DNA of 64,000 nt, taken from positions 19,644 through 83,643 of the forward strand of contig NZ_JADEWO010000032.1 in NCBI RefSeq assembly GCF_015207605.1. The letters are read 5' to 3'. The translations under genes and the position numbers were made by a program. The first letter of the stretch is position 1. The number at the start of each line of letters is the position of its first letter. This DNA comes from Oculatella sp. LEGE 06141 (GTDB lineage: Bacteria; Cyanobacteriota; Cyanobacteriia; Elainellales; Elainellaceae). Under the pieces are notes generated by a model, which was given only the letters and a program-made list of their open reading frames with translations, was not told the DNA's origin and made no database searches. Positions 50,308 through 59,410 of this stretch are shown here, in pieces.

Positions 50308-52166
50308 CTATTACTACTAACAACGACGACGATCGCGTATTTGAAATTTTATTAGATTATTTGAGGCGAGTACGCGGGTTCGATTTCACAGGATATAAGC
50401 GGGCGAGCCTTAGACGGCGGGTGCAAAAGCAGATGCAAACCGTCGAAGTGCAAAGCTTTGGCGACTATTTAGATTATTTAGAAGTTCACCCGGAAGAGTT
50501 TACCGCCCTGTTTAACACGATCTTGATTAACGTCACCGCGTTTTTTCGAGATATGGCGGCGTGGCAATATTTGCAGCACCAAACTCTACCGCTGCTGTTG
50601 CAACAGAAACCGCCAACCGAGCCAATTCGAGTTTGGAGTGTAGGTTGCGCCTCTGGTGAAGAGGCTTATACGATCGCCATGCTGCTGGCCGATGAATTGG
50701 GAGCCGACTCGTTTCGCCAGCGAGTCAAAATTTATGCAACAGATGCAGACGAAGAGGCTTTGACCCAGGCACGTCAGGCCAGCTATACCGCTAAGGACAT
50801 TGAGCCTGTTCCGATAGATATGCGGGAGAAGTATTTTGAACCCGTTGGCGATCGCTACACGTTTCGCTCTGATTTGCGGCGAGCGGTTATTTTTGGGCGG
50901 CACGACATCGTGCAAAACGCACCCATTTCCCGGCTAGATTTGCTGGTTTGCCGCAACACCTTAATGTATTTCAATACCGAGACGCAGTCCCGCATTTTAG
51001 CCCGATTTCACTTTGCCCTGAATGAGAGCAGCGCTTTATTTCTTGGCAAAGCAGAGATGCTGCTAACCCACACTCATCTGTTTGCACCGCTGAGCTTGCA
51101 GCACCGCATTTTTACCAAAGTTCCTAACGCTAACATCCGCGATCGGTTAATGGTCTTGGCACAAGCAGGGGATGAAGAAGCGAGTGGGCGGCTATCCAAC
51201 GATGTGCGGTTGAGAGAAGCGGCCTTTAACGCTGTGCCAACCGCGCAGGTGGTTGTAGACTTCAACGGCACGTTAGTAATGGCTAATATGCAGGCTCGTA
51301 TCCTGTTTAGAATTAGCTTGCTAGACATTGGGCAACCTTTACAGGATGTAGAAATCTCCTATCGTCCCCTGGAGCTACGCTCCCGCATTGAACAGGTGTA
51401 TAACACTCGCCAGCCTGTCACCGTAAACGATGTGTTTCGCGACGTTCCGGACGGGGGCGGACAATATTTTGACGTTCAGTTTATGCCGTTGCAAGAAAAC
51501 GGCAGTGATTTATTGGGAGTCAGCATCACCTTTGCAGATGTCACCCAGTATCACGATCTTCAGCTCGAATTGCAGCGATCGAATCAGGAATTGGAAACGT
51601 CGAACGAAGAATTGCAATCGGCGAATGAAGAACTAGAAACGACGAATGAAGAATTGCAATCGACCAATGAAGAATTGGAAACGACGAATGAAGAATTGCA
51701 ATCGACCAACGAAGAATTGGAAACGATGAATGAAGAATTGCAATCGACCAACGAAGAACTGCAAACCATCAACGATGAATTGCGGTTAAGAACCGACGAT
51801 TTGAACCAATCGAATGCCTTCTTGAATTCAATTTTGACCAATCTACGAACGGGTGCCGTTGTGGTCGATCGTCAGCTTCGCATCCTCACCTGGAACGACG
51901 AAGCCGCGAATATGTGGGGGTTGAGAAGTGCCGAGGTGCGTGGGCAAACCTTATTAGGGCTGGATATTGGCTTACCCGTCGAGCAACTGGCAGAGCCTAT
52001 TCGCCAAAGTTTGCTGGCTGAAGATAGCGCTCGGCAAGAAGTTACAGTAACCGCCATGAACCGCCGAGGCCGCACTAGCCGTTACGACATCAGCATCAGT
52101 GTGCTGCTGAGTCCCAATCAAGAGCGACTGGGAGTAATCCTATTGATGGAAGAATCTGATCTCTAA
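50304..52166 (+). CDS. CheR methyltransferase fused to two PAS domains and a long coiled coil
   Basis: CheR transfers methyl from S-adenosylmethionine to glutamates of receptor proteins. Residues 10-270 are the CheR domain: an N-terminal helical part (TGYKRASLRRRVQKQMQ, INVTAFFRD) and a Rossmann core with VWSVGCASGEEAYTIAM and YATDADEEALTQARQ, then LDLLVCRNTLMYF. A PAS domain follows (about 305-415), then ten near-identical heptads of the kind NEELQST/NEELETT (about 427-496), and a second PAS domain (about 503-620). No kinase domain is present; the next gene supplies one. The gene shares a 4-bp overlap with CheB and its stop is 74 bp before the preferred start of the kinase. Confidence 0.93.
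   Translation: MTITTNNDDDRVFEILLDYLRRVRGFDFTGYKRASLRRRVQKQMQTVEVQSFGDYLDYLEVHPEEFTALFNTILINVTAFFRDMAAWQYLQHQTLPLLLQQKPPTEPIRVWSVGCASGEEAYTIAMLLADELGADSFRQRVKIYATDADEEALTQARQASYTAKDIEPVPIDMREKYFEPVGDRYTFRSDLRRAVIFGRHDIVQNAPISRLDLLVCRNTLMYFNTETQSRILARFHFALNESSALFLGKAEMLLTHTHLFAPLSLQHRIFTKVPNANIRDRLMVLAQAGDEEASGRLSNDVRLREAAFNAVPTAQVVVDFNGTLVMANMQARILFRISLLDIGQPLQDVEISYRPLELRSRIEQVYNTRQPVTVNDVFRDVPDGGGQYFDVQFMPLQENGSDLLGVSITFADVTQYHDLQLELQRSNQELETSNEELQSANEELETTNEELQSTNEELETTNEELQSTNEELETMNEELQSTNEELQTINDELRLRTDDLNQSNAFLNSILTNLRTGAVVVDRQLRILTWNDEAANMWGLRSAEVRGQTLLGLDIGLPVEQLAEPIRQSLLAEDSARQEVTVTAMNRRGRTSRYDISISVLLSPNQERLGVILLMEESDL
51582..51791 (+). repeat. Ten-unit 21-bp repeat encoding a heptad coiled coil in CheR-PAS
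   Basis: Ten consecutive 21-bp units encode N-x-E-L heptads (NEELQST, NEELETT and variants). Pairs of units form near-identical 42-bp repeats, so the array can change length by recombination while staying in frame. Confidence 0.9.
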
Positions 52167-52240
52167 AGCTTCTACTATTGAAGGAAAACCGAGACAATAT
52201 TGATAACATTGGTTACAGCAAACTGCTAAGGCACCGTGGA

Positions 52241-53554
52241 ATGGAAGCTCTTGACTTTGAGCGTGAGATACAAGCGGTTCAAGGCCGACTTGCAGTGATG
52301 CGTCAGTGCGCTAGCACATCATCTGCATTGCCTCCTGATCTGACACCGTTAGCAATTGGCGAGCTTTCAACATCGTTAGAGGAACTGTATACAGCTGCCG
52401 AGGAGCTATACGTTCAACACGAAGAGCTATCGGAAGCCTATCGGGTGTTAGAGCTAAAGTGGGGACAGTATCAAGAGCTGTTCGAGTTTGCTCCGGATGC
52501 CTATCTGGTAACCGATGCAGCGGGTGTTATCCGCAATGCGAACCAGGCCGCATCAGCCTTGCTCAAAATTGAGCCAAAATTTCTGTCGGGGAAACCCCTC
52601 GTGCTGTTTGTTGCCGCCAGCGATCGCCTGTTGTTTAGCACCAGGCTGAGCCAGCTTGCCCACCTGGCACTGTTAGATCCCTGGCTTCTGCATTTGCAAT
52701 GTCGCAATGGCGAAGTGGCAAAAGTAGAGGCCACAGTGTCTCTGGTTTGCGACTCGGACGGTCAACCAACGGCGTTTCGCTGGCAGTTGCGCCACTCGCC
52801 CGATCGCACCCAACCCCCAACCGGCAGAAATCACTCTTACACGGCAGAGCAGGAACTGAGCGACCTGAAAGCCCGCTTCGTTCGCACGATGTCTCACGAG
52901 TTTCGCACGCCTCTGCATGTTATTCAGATGGCCTCGCATCTACTGGAACGCTACGGCCACAATTTATCTCAAGAGCAACAGCAGCAGTGCTTACAGAAGA
53001 TTCCGTTGGCTGTGCGATCGCTAACGCGCATGTTAGAGAAAATCCTCGCTTATGGTAAAACGCAAGCCTCGCCGCCCACTGTCGCTCCACGCTGCTTGAA
53101 CCTGTACCAGTTTTGCCGCGATCTGGTTGAACCGTATCAGGCCAACGCCACCGGAGTAGAGCGAATTCATCTAGATTGGGTCGGCAATTGTGAGTTTGTC
53201 GAATTCGATCCGTCGTTGCTGCAACAGATTTTGAACAACTTGCTTTCTAATGCGCTCAACTACTCGGCGGCTGAAAGCATCGTTTATCTGAGGTTGACCT
53301 GTGAACCAGAGCAGCTAATCGTGCAAATTCAGGATCAGGGCATCGGCATCCCGTTAGATGAGCAGGCTCGGTTGGTGTTGCCGTTTCATCGCGCTCACAA
53401 CGCTGAGACGATTCCCGGAACCGGATTGGGATTGACGATCGCACAACACGCTGTGGAAGTATGGGGTGGAACGATCGCCATTGAAAGCGAGTTAAACCAG
53501 GGCAGCACCTTCACTGTGTGGCTGCCGTTGCATCGGCCAGAAACAGAGCAATAA
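52241..53554 (+). CDS. PAS-domain sensor histidine kinase
   Basis: A 437-residue soluble kinase. An N-terminal coiled coil (about 5-80) leads into a PAS domain with ELFEFAPDAYLVTDAAGVI (about 83-190), then HisKA with H-box FVRTMSHEFRTPLHVIQMAS and a HATPase domain with NNLLSNALNYSA, IQDQGIGIPLDEQ and GTGLGLTIAQH. Phosphorylation motifs are intact. There is no membrane segment or receiver domain. I chose the ATG at 52241 (MEALDFEREI) because the paralogue at the end of the cluster starts in the same way (MDALELDRQL); a TTG upstream at 52178 is open but less likely. It lies directly after CheR and probably reads a signal linked to its activity. Confidence 0.92.
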   Translation: MEALDFEREIQAVQGRLAVMRQCASTSSALPPDLTPLAIGELSTSLEELYTAAEELYVQHEELSEAYRVLELKWGQYQELFEFAPDAYLVTDAAGVIRNANQAASALLKIEPKFLSGKPLVLFVAASDRLLFSTRLSQLAHLALLDPWLLHLQCRNGEVAKVEATVSLVCDSDGQPTAFRWQLRHSPDRTQPPTGRNHSYTAEQELSDLKARFVRTMSHEFRTPLHVIQMASHLLERYGHNLSQEQQQQCLQKIPLAVRSLTRMLEKILAYGKTQASPPTVAPRCLNLYQFCRDLVEPYQANATGVERIHLDWVGNCEFVEFDPSLLQQILNNLLSNALNYSAAESIVYLRLTCEPEQLIVQIQDQGIGIPLDEQARLVLPFHRAHNAETIPGTGLGLTIAQHAVEVWGGTIAIESELNQGSTFTVWLPLHRPETEQ

Positions 53555-53811
53555 TTGTGCATTCATCTCTTTAGGGTGGGTTCCGTCAGCGACGGATACG
53601 TTAAGCTGATATCTTACAGAAACTGCTTTGTAGACGGCGATCGAGCTTACATTGAATGGGCTGCACTCCTCGAATAGAGTAACCCACAGCGGTGGTGCGA
53701 AGGAGAGATTGAAACAGCGGTTCAATTGATGTTCAGCACCTTTAATCCATTCTCTACAGCAGCGCCTGTGTAGTCCCTAATCCACAATTTCTGCATCAAT
53801 ATCAACCCCTC

Positions 53812-54852
53812 ATGCTCAAACATGACATTGTCGTCGTTGGTGCCTCAGCAGGCGGCGTTGAAACCCTCTCTCAGCTAGTGAAGGCATTGCCGAGCAATTT
53901 TCCGGCAACCGTTTTTATCGTGATTCATCTTCCTGGCTCCGAAAAAAGTTTTCTCCCCGCCATCCTGAGCCGTTCTGCATCGCTGCCAGTCGCTCATGCG
54001 GTGGATCAAGAGGCTATTCGACCCGGCCATGTTTATATCAGCCCACCCAACCATCACATGTTGATTAAGCAAGGGCATATCAGCGTTGTACAAGGCCCCA
54101 AAGAAAACGGTCATCGCCCTGCCATCGATCCATTGTTTCGTACCGCTGCCAGAGCCTATAAAAATCAGGTAATTGGCATTGTGTTGTCGGGAATGCTGGA
54201 TGACGGCACGGCAGGACTAATGGAGATCAAGCGTCAGGGTGGCATTGCCATTGTTCAAGACCCGGAGGATGCGCTCTTTTCGGGAATGCCCAAAAGTGCG
54301 ATCGCCCATGTAGATGTGGACTATGTTTTGCCAATTGCCGACATTGGAGCTTCGTTAATTGACCTGGTGGGCAAACCAGCAAAAGAGACGGGAGGGGAAT
54401 CCATGAAAGACGAAACAGACGAAACAGACGAAACAGACGAAACAGACGAAACAGACGAAACAGAAGCGGGAGACATGGCAGTCAAACCAGTAACGTCTTT
54501 ACCCACCGACGAGCGCCAGGGAAATCCGTCTGGCTTTGTTTGTCCAGAGTGTGGTGGAGCGCTTTGGGAATCGGAAGACAGCGGATTTGCCAGATTTCGC
54601 TGTCGAACGGGACACGCGTATTCGGGGCAGAGTTTGCTATCGGAACAGTCCGACCATTTAGAAGCCGCATTGTGGAATGCAATTCGTTTACTGGACGAGC
54701 GAGCGGTATTGCTGTCTAGAATGGCAGAGCAAGCCCGCGATCGCCATCACGACTTTTCGGCCAACCAGTATGAAGACAAAATGAAAAGCTTTAAGCAAAG
54801 TGCCGAACTGATTCGTATGGCGCTTCACCAGAAGCTAGACATTGCGAATTAG
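53812..54852 (+). CDS. CheB methylesterase with C-terminal zinc-ribbon-like domain
   Basis: A second CheB, 346 residues, with the catalytic domain at residues 4-190 (Ser in VVGASAGGVETL, His in VIHLPGSEKS, Asp in LSGMLDDGTAGL). A disordered acidic linker with six tandem DET repeats follows, then a small domain with four cysteines (VCPECGGALWE and FRCRTGHAYS) of the zinc-ribbon kind and a helical tail. This tail is common in CheB-like proteins of several phyla but its job is unknown. There is no receiver domain. It lies between two kinases; the gap of about 257 bp upstream suggests its own promoter. Confidence 0.92.
   Translation: MLKHDIVVVGASAGGVETLSQLVKALPSNFPATVFIVIHLPGSEKSFLPAILSRSASLPVAHAVDQEAIRPGHVYISPPNHHMLIKQGHISVVQGPKENGHRPAIDPLFRTAARAYKNQVIGIVLSGMLDDGTAGLMEIKRQGGIAIVQDPEDALFSGMPKSAIAHVDVDYVLPIADIGASLIDLVGKPAKETGGESMKDETDETDETDETDETDETEAGDMAVKPVTSLPTDERQGNPSGFVCPECGGALWESEDSGFARFRCRTGHAYSGQSLLSEQSDHLEAALWNAIRLLDERAVLLSRMAEQARDRHHDFSANQYEDKMKSFKQSAELIRMALHQKLDIAN
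54409..54462 (+). repeat. 9-bp perfect tandem repeat, six copies, in the CheB linker
   Basis: GACGAAACA is repeated six times without error and encodes Asp-Glu-Thr six times. The unit is a multiple of three, so copy changes keep the frame. Confidence 0.97.
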
Positions 54853-55121
54853 CTAAAATCCGTACTTTTTAGGCTTTCAACAAAATCTCTATCTGATTGC
54901 TGAAGAGAGAAATTAAAAGAGATGTAAGAGTTATGTGTGATAAGCGACCGCTTACGGTACCTCTAGTACGCTATCGTAAATGGGTTCAACCCAGTTCAGT
55001 ATCAAGAGTAGCTTGATCAGGTGCATCGTGAAGTAGGTAAGACGCGTAATCGGCAAATACCCTGAGAGTGTCGCTTGTTGCTTAAACGTCTAGCTTCTCA
55101 CTAACTATCCTCTAGGTTGCC

Positions 55122-57680
55122 GTGTCTACTAGCGAATTTCAAATTTATATTGAAGAGATCGATCGCTACCAGTCTGCCTTGAAACAGCAAGGGCGTGATT
55201 TGTTGCCTGCCGAACAGGCCTTATTGACTGAAGTGTGCGAAGAGCTTCAGGTTAGTATAGAAGAAATGCAGGTTGCCAATGAGGCGTTAACCGTGGCACG
55301 AGATGTTGCTGAACAACAACAGCAGCATTATCGAGACTTGTTTGAGTTTGCTCCAGATGGCTATTTAGTCACCGATGCCAGTGGTGTGATTCAAGATGCC
55401 AATGTTAAGGCAGAACGCTTGCTGAACACTAAAAAGCGGTTTTTGCTTGGCAAACCGTTGATTGTGTATCTGGCTGAGGGCGATCGCATCACCTTTCACA
55501 ATCACCTGCAACAGATTGGGCAGCAAGAACGGCTAGAGTGGGTCGCTCACCTGAAGCCTCGTGCTGACACAGTCTTGCCTGTAGCCGTTACGGTAGTGCC
55601 GATTTTCAACCCCCTTCATGCGGGAAAACTGCGCTGGATGCTGCGAGACATTACCCGGCAGCAACAGATGGAAGAAGCCCTGCGGCAGCACCAGGAAGAA
55701 CTAGAAGACCTGGTGGCAGAGCGGACAGCAAAGCTACTAACGGCTAATCGGCAGCTTCAGCAAGAGATTAGAGAACGGCAACAGGCCGAAGCCGCGCTAC
55801 GGCAGCAAACCGAGCGAGAGCGGTTGCTCAACAACATGACCCAGCGCATTCGGCAGTCGTTGCAACTGGATGACATTCTTGCTGTTGCGGTGACAGAAAT
55901 TCGCGCATTTTTGAACGCAGAACGGGTTGCAATTTATCAGCGCACAGAGGGTTCAACCAGTCAGTTCAAGATGGAATCGACGGCACCGGGTATTCCATCC
56001 TTACAGGCAGACACACTCCATCCTCCGCTGGAGGTGCTGCTAGCAGACACCCTGCAAGCTGGCGCTGTGGTGGCGATCGCCGATGTCGAAGATGCCGACC
56101 TTTCCACCCACTGCGCTGATGGTTTAATTCGTCTGGAAGTGCGGGCTAACCTGTCGGCGTTGCTTACCGTAGACCAGCAACCCTGGGGCTGCTTGTGCGT
56201 CCAGCAATGTTCCGAGGCGCGGCAGTGGAAACCGTTCGAGATTGACTTCCTCAGGCAATTTGCGACTCAGCTAGAAATTGCCGTGCAGCAATCGTCGCTT
56301 TATCATCAACTTCAACAGTTCAACGCCAATTTAAGCCGGCAAGTGCAAGGGCGCACCGCTGAGTTGCAGCGCTTGCTCACCGTTGAGGCGTTGATGAGAC
56401 GAATCACCGATAAGGTGCGGATGTCGCTGGACGAAGACCAAATTTTGCAAACGGTGGTGCAAGAACTGCCGCTTGTTCTAGGTTTGGAAGCCTGTGACGC
56501 AGCACTGTATAACCTGGCACAGCGATCGTCTACCATTTGCTATAACTATCCGACGGTTGAGGGTTCAACCCAGGGAGACGTTATCCAGATGGCCGATTTT
56601 GCTCAAGGGTATCACCAACTGCTAACCGGACAATCCTTTCAGTTTTGCGATTTGCCGTCTGGCTCGCCCCATGGCTCTGCTCGTGCGGCGGCTATTTTGG
56701 CCTGCCCCATTTGCGACGATCGGGACGCATTGGGCGATTTGTGGTTACTTAAGCCGTTAGATATGAGCTTTGATGAACAGGATGTGCGGCTGGTAGAGCA
56801 GGTTGCGGCGCAGTGTGCGATCGCCATTCGGCAGGCGCGGCTTTACCAAACCTCGCAAGTTCAGGTAGCGGAACTGCGACGGCTAGATTACCTCAAAAAC
56901 GATTTTCTTAACACGGTTTCCCACGAACTGCGTACACCCGTTGCCAATATGCAAATGGCGATCCAAATGTTGAGAGTGGCCTCTACTCCAGAACGGCGTG
57001 AGCAGTATCTCAACATTATGCAGTCCGAATGTCGGCGTGAAGCCGCTTTGCTCAACGATGTGCTTGACCTCCAGCGGTTAGAGTTGAGTACATCTCCAAC
57101 GTTTCTAGCAGAGTCAATCCGCTTGCAGGACTTGTTGCCTAAACTAATCGCTCCTTTCCAAAGCCGAACCCAAACGCAGCAGCAGCAACTCCATGTTCAT
57201 CTGGCACCGGATTTTCCCTCGGTTGTGGTTAACCGCGCCAGTTTAGAACGGCTCTTAACGGAACTGCTGAATAATGCCTGTAAATATACGGCAGCGGGTG
57301 GCGAGATTGCGATCGCATTTGACTATACAGACAGCCCTTCTCTCCGTTCTGCGGCATCGGCTTCGGTGTTTGTGCCTGTAAACCGCCTGCAAGACGCGAG
57401 CGACACTCCAACCGGGAAAGGGCGATCGGTGTTAATCATAACGGTGCAAAATACCGCAGCGATCGCAGCCAGGGAACTGCCCCGCATTTTCGAGAAGTTC
57501 TATCGTATTCCCAAACTTGATCCCTGGAAGCACGGCGGAACCGGACTCGGTCTGGCGCTGGTGCAGGGATTGGTAGAGCAAATGCAAGGTAATCTCCAGG
57601 TAGAGAGCCAAAACGGCTGGACGACATTTACCCTTCAACTACCCACATCTTCCACGGTACGAGGGGCTGTTGAAATGTAG
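55122..57680 (+). CDS. PAS-GAF-GAF sensor histidine kinase
   Basis: An 852-residue soluble kinase: coiled coil (about 1-65), PAS with LFEFAPDGYLVTDASGVI (70-185), coiled coil (185-235), two GAF domains (about 240-395 and 430-590), HisKA with FLNTVSHELRTPVANMQ, and HATPase with LLTELLNNACKYTAAGG and GGTGLGLALVQ. In the ATP lid region the G1 box reads VQNTAAIAARELPRIFEKFY, with Asn in place of the usual Asp; this matches a known cyanobacterial kinase subgroup. GAF domains in this phylum often bind bilins, but the bilin-binding Cys is not evident. The GTG start has an AGG about seven bases upstream. The PAS is paralogous to those of the flanking kinases. Confidence 0.92.
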   Translation: MSTSEFQIYIEEIDRYQSALKQQGRDLLPAEQALLTEVCEELQVSIEEMQVANEALTVARDVAEQQQQHYRDLFEFAPDGYLVTDASGVIQDANVKAERLLNTKKRFLLGKPLIVYLAEGDRITFHNHLQQIGQQERLEWVAHLKPRADTVLPVAVTVVPIFNPLHAGKLRWMLRDITRQQQMEEALRQHQEELEDLVAERTAKLLTANRQLQQEIRERQQAEAALRQQTERERLLNNMTQRIRQSLQLDDILAVAVTEIRAFLNAERVAIYQRTEGSTSQFKMESTAPGIPSLQADTLHPPLEVLLADTLQAGAVVAIADVEDADLSTHCADGLIRLEVRANLSALLTVDQQPWGCLCVQQCSEARQWKPFEIDFLRQFATQLEIAVQQSSLYHQLQQFNANLSRQVQGRTAELQRLLTVEALMRRITDKVRMSLDEDQILQTVVQELPLVLGLEACDAALYNLAQRSSTICYNYPTVEGSTQGDVIQMADFAQGYHQLLTGQSFQFCDLPSGSPHGSARAAAILACPICDDRDALGDLWLLKPLDMSFDEQDVRLVEQVAAQCAIAIRQARLYQTSQVQVAELRRLDYLKNDFLNTVSHELRTPVANMQMAIQMLRVASTPERREQYLNIMQSECRREAALLNDVLDLQRLELSTSPTFLAESIRLQDLLPKLIAPFQSRTQTQQQQLHVHLAPDFPSVVVNRASLERLLTELLNNACKYTAAGGEIAIAFDYTDSPSLRSAASASVFVPVNRLQDASDTPTGKGRSVLIITVQNTAAIAARELPRIFEKFYRIPKLDPWKHGGTGLGLALVQGLVEQMQGNLQVESQNGWTTFTLQLPTSSTVRGAVEM

Positions 57681-58050
57681 CAACCGTCCTGCATTTGCCC
57701 CCGAAGTCTCGCACTATTGGGACGTAAGGCGGGATGTAAGGCGAGGATAGTGGATGACTATTTACAGCAGTTCTCAATCGAGTCAGCCACAGTCTCGTCA
57801 AGATGCTTGTGGGGTGCAGGGTTTTGAGTGTGGTGAATTAATTTCTGTCCTTGCTGAATGGGTATGAATCGTTGAAAGGTGATAACTTTGGTTGCCCTCT
57901 AACTCACCTGATTTGACAAACTTGGGTGATGTCGTTCTCTAGAATGGGGACAAATTCATACCGTGATTCAGACCACCATAAGATAGGGTGCAAGGGTTCA
58001 GCGTTGCCCATAGCATACTTGTTTGTCACTCGGCTCAATCGTTATTTCAT
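57681..58050. other. Intergenic region between two kinase genes
   Basis: About 370 bp with no supported gene. An open extension of the kinase frame starting at 57988 is not conserved with the paralogue. Imperfect repeats of GTAAGGCG lie near 57725-57745. Confidence 0.5.
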
Positions 58051-59373
58051 ATGGATGCACTTGAATTAGATCGGCAGTTGCAAGCCGCCCATGCTCGCCT
58101 TCAAACGGTTCGACAGCAAGCGAATAGTTCTTCTGAACGCAGTGCAGACCTTTTACCTGTAGCAATTAACGAATTTGCCAATGCATTAGAAGAATTGCAG
58201 ACTGCAATTGAAGGGTTATGTCAGGCCAATAACGAACTGAATGTCTCGCAACAGGCCGTTGCTCGCGAACGCCGACACTATAAAGAGCTGTTTGAGCGTG
58301 CCCCAGATGCGTATGTTGTTACCGATGTGGCTGGAATCATTCAAGATGCTAACCACGCTGCTACAGAATTGTTGAATGTAGAGCGTCGCTTTTTGCTGGG
58401 TAAACCACTAATTGTGTTCATTGCCGCAGATTACCGTACAGCGTTTCGCGAACAGCTCAACTATCTTTCGACCGCACGCCGATTACCAGATTGGGAGGTA
58501 GATCTGCAAAGGCGTGATGGGCAACGTGTGCCAGTAGCCATTGCCATCTCTGATATTTCTGATATGCAAGGCATGGTAACGGGTTACCGTTGCCTCATTC
58601 GTGACCTGACCGAGCGCAAACAGGCAGAAGCGCTGCAACAAGAGCTAGAGACCGAAAAAGAATTAAACGAGCTAACCTCTCGCTTTATTCAAACGGCGTC
58701 TCATGAGTTTCGGACTCCTCTCACCATTATCTCAATGGCGGTTGACTTACTCGAGAGGCACAATGAACTACCGTTTCAAGACCAGCAGCGTCATTTACAG
58801 CGAATTCGGATTTCTGTAAAACGGATGGCTCAACTGTTAGATAAAGTCTTCATGTTTAATCAGGCAGATGCAGGCTACTTACAGTTTCAACCACAAATCA
58901 TAGATGTGCGTTTGTTCTGTCAGGATGTACTGGAACTGTATGCCCCCAGCCTGGAGACAGGAACATGGATTCAGTTTGAAGCGATCGGTGAATGTGGGTT
59001 GGTGTGTCTTGACCCAAACTTGCTACAGCAAATTCTCAACAATCTTTTATCCAATGCATTGAAATACTCACCGCACAACAGCGTGGTTTGCCTTAAGCTC
59101 ACCTGCCAGAGCGATCGGCTTATGATTCAAGTTCAAGACAACGGCATTGGTATCCCTGAAGACGACCAGCTCTGGCTGATGCAGCCGTTTCACCGTGCGA
59201 AAAATGTTGACGGCATACCGGGAACGGGGATGGGTTTGGCGATCGTCCAAAAAGCGGTAGAGTTGCATGGTGGCACCATTAAGGTAGAGAGCCAGCTTGA
59301 TGTGGGCACCACGTTTACAGTGACTCTGCCTTATCAGGATAAATCCACCACAAACGCGGCGCTCGACGCTTAG
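58051..59373 (+). CDS. PAS-domain sensor histidine kinase, paralogue of the kinase at 52241
   Basis: A 440-residue soluble kinase with the same plan as the earlier paralogue: coiled coil (DALELDRQLQAAHARLQTV), PAS with ELFERAPDAYVVTDVAGII, an extra PAC-like step (VTGYRCLIRDLTERKQAE), HisKA with FIQTASHEFRTPLTIISMA and HATPase with NNLLSNALKYSP, VQDNGIGIPEDD and GTGMGLAIVQ. The matching N-termini of the two paralogues set the start at the ATG at 58051. It has no receiver and no membrane segment. It is the last gene of the cluster and is followed by truB after a gap of about 37 bp, a likely chance neighbour. Confidence 0.92.
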   Translation: MDALELDRQLQAAHARLQTVRQQANSSSERSADLLPVAINEFANALEELQTAIEGLCQANNELNVSQQAVARERRHYKELFERAPDAYVVTDVAGIIQDANHAATELLNVERRFLLGKPLIVFIAADYRTAFREQLNYLSTARRLPDWEVDLQRRDGQRVPVAIAISDISDMQGMVTGYRCLIRDLTERKQAEALQQELETEKELNELTSRFIQTASHEFRTPLTIISMAVDLLERHNELPFQDQQRHLQRIRISVKRMAQLLDKVFMFNQADAGYLQFQPQIIDVRLFCQDVLELYAPSLETGTWIQFEAIGECGLVCLDPNLLQQILNNLLSNALKYSPHNSVVCLKLTCQSDRLMIQVQDNGIGIPEDDQLWLMQPFHRAKNVDGIPGTGMGLAIVQKAVELHGGTIKVESQLDVGTTFTVTLPYQDKSTTNAALDA

Positions 59374-59410
59374 TTCATTGCTATTTTTTCGCTGCTATTT
59401 TTAAGGACGT

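Noticed and set aside
51582..51791. Regular repeat that could suggest a CRISPR array
   Set aside because: The repeats are contiguous, without spacers, and encode a coiled coil in an open gene.
57988..58050. Upstream extension of the last kinase gene
   Set aside because: The 21 extra residues are absent from the paralogue, which starts at the matching Met.
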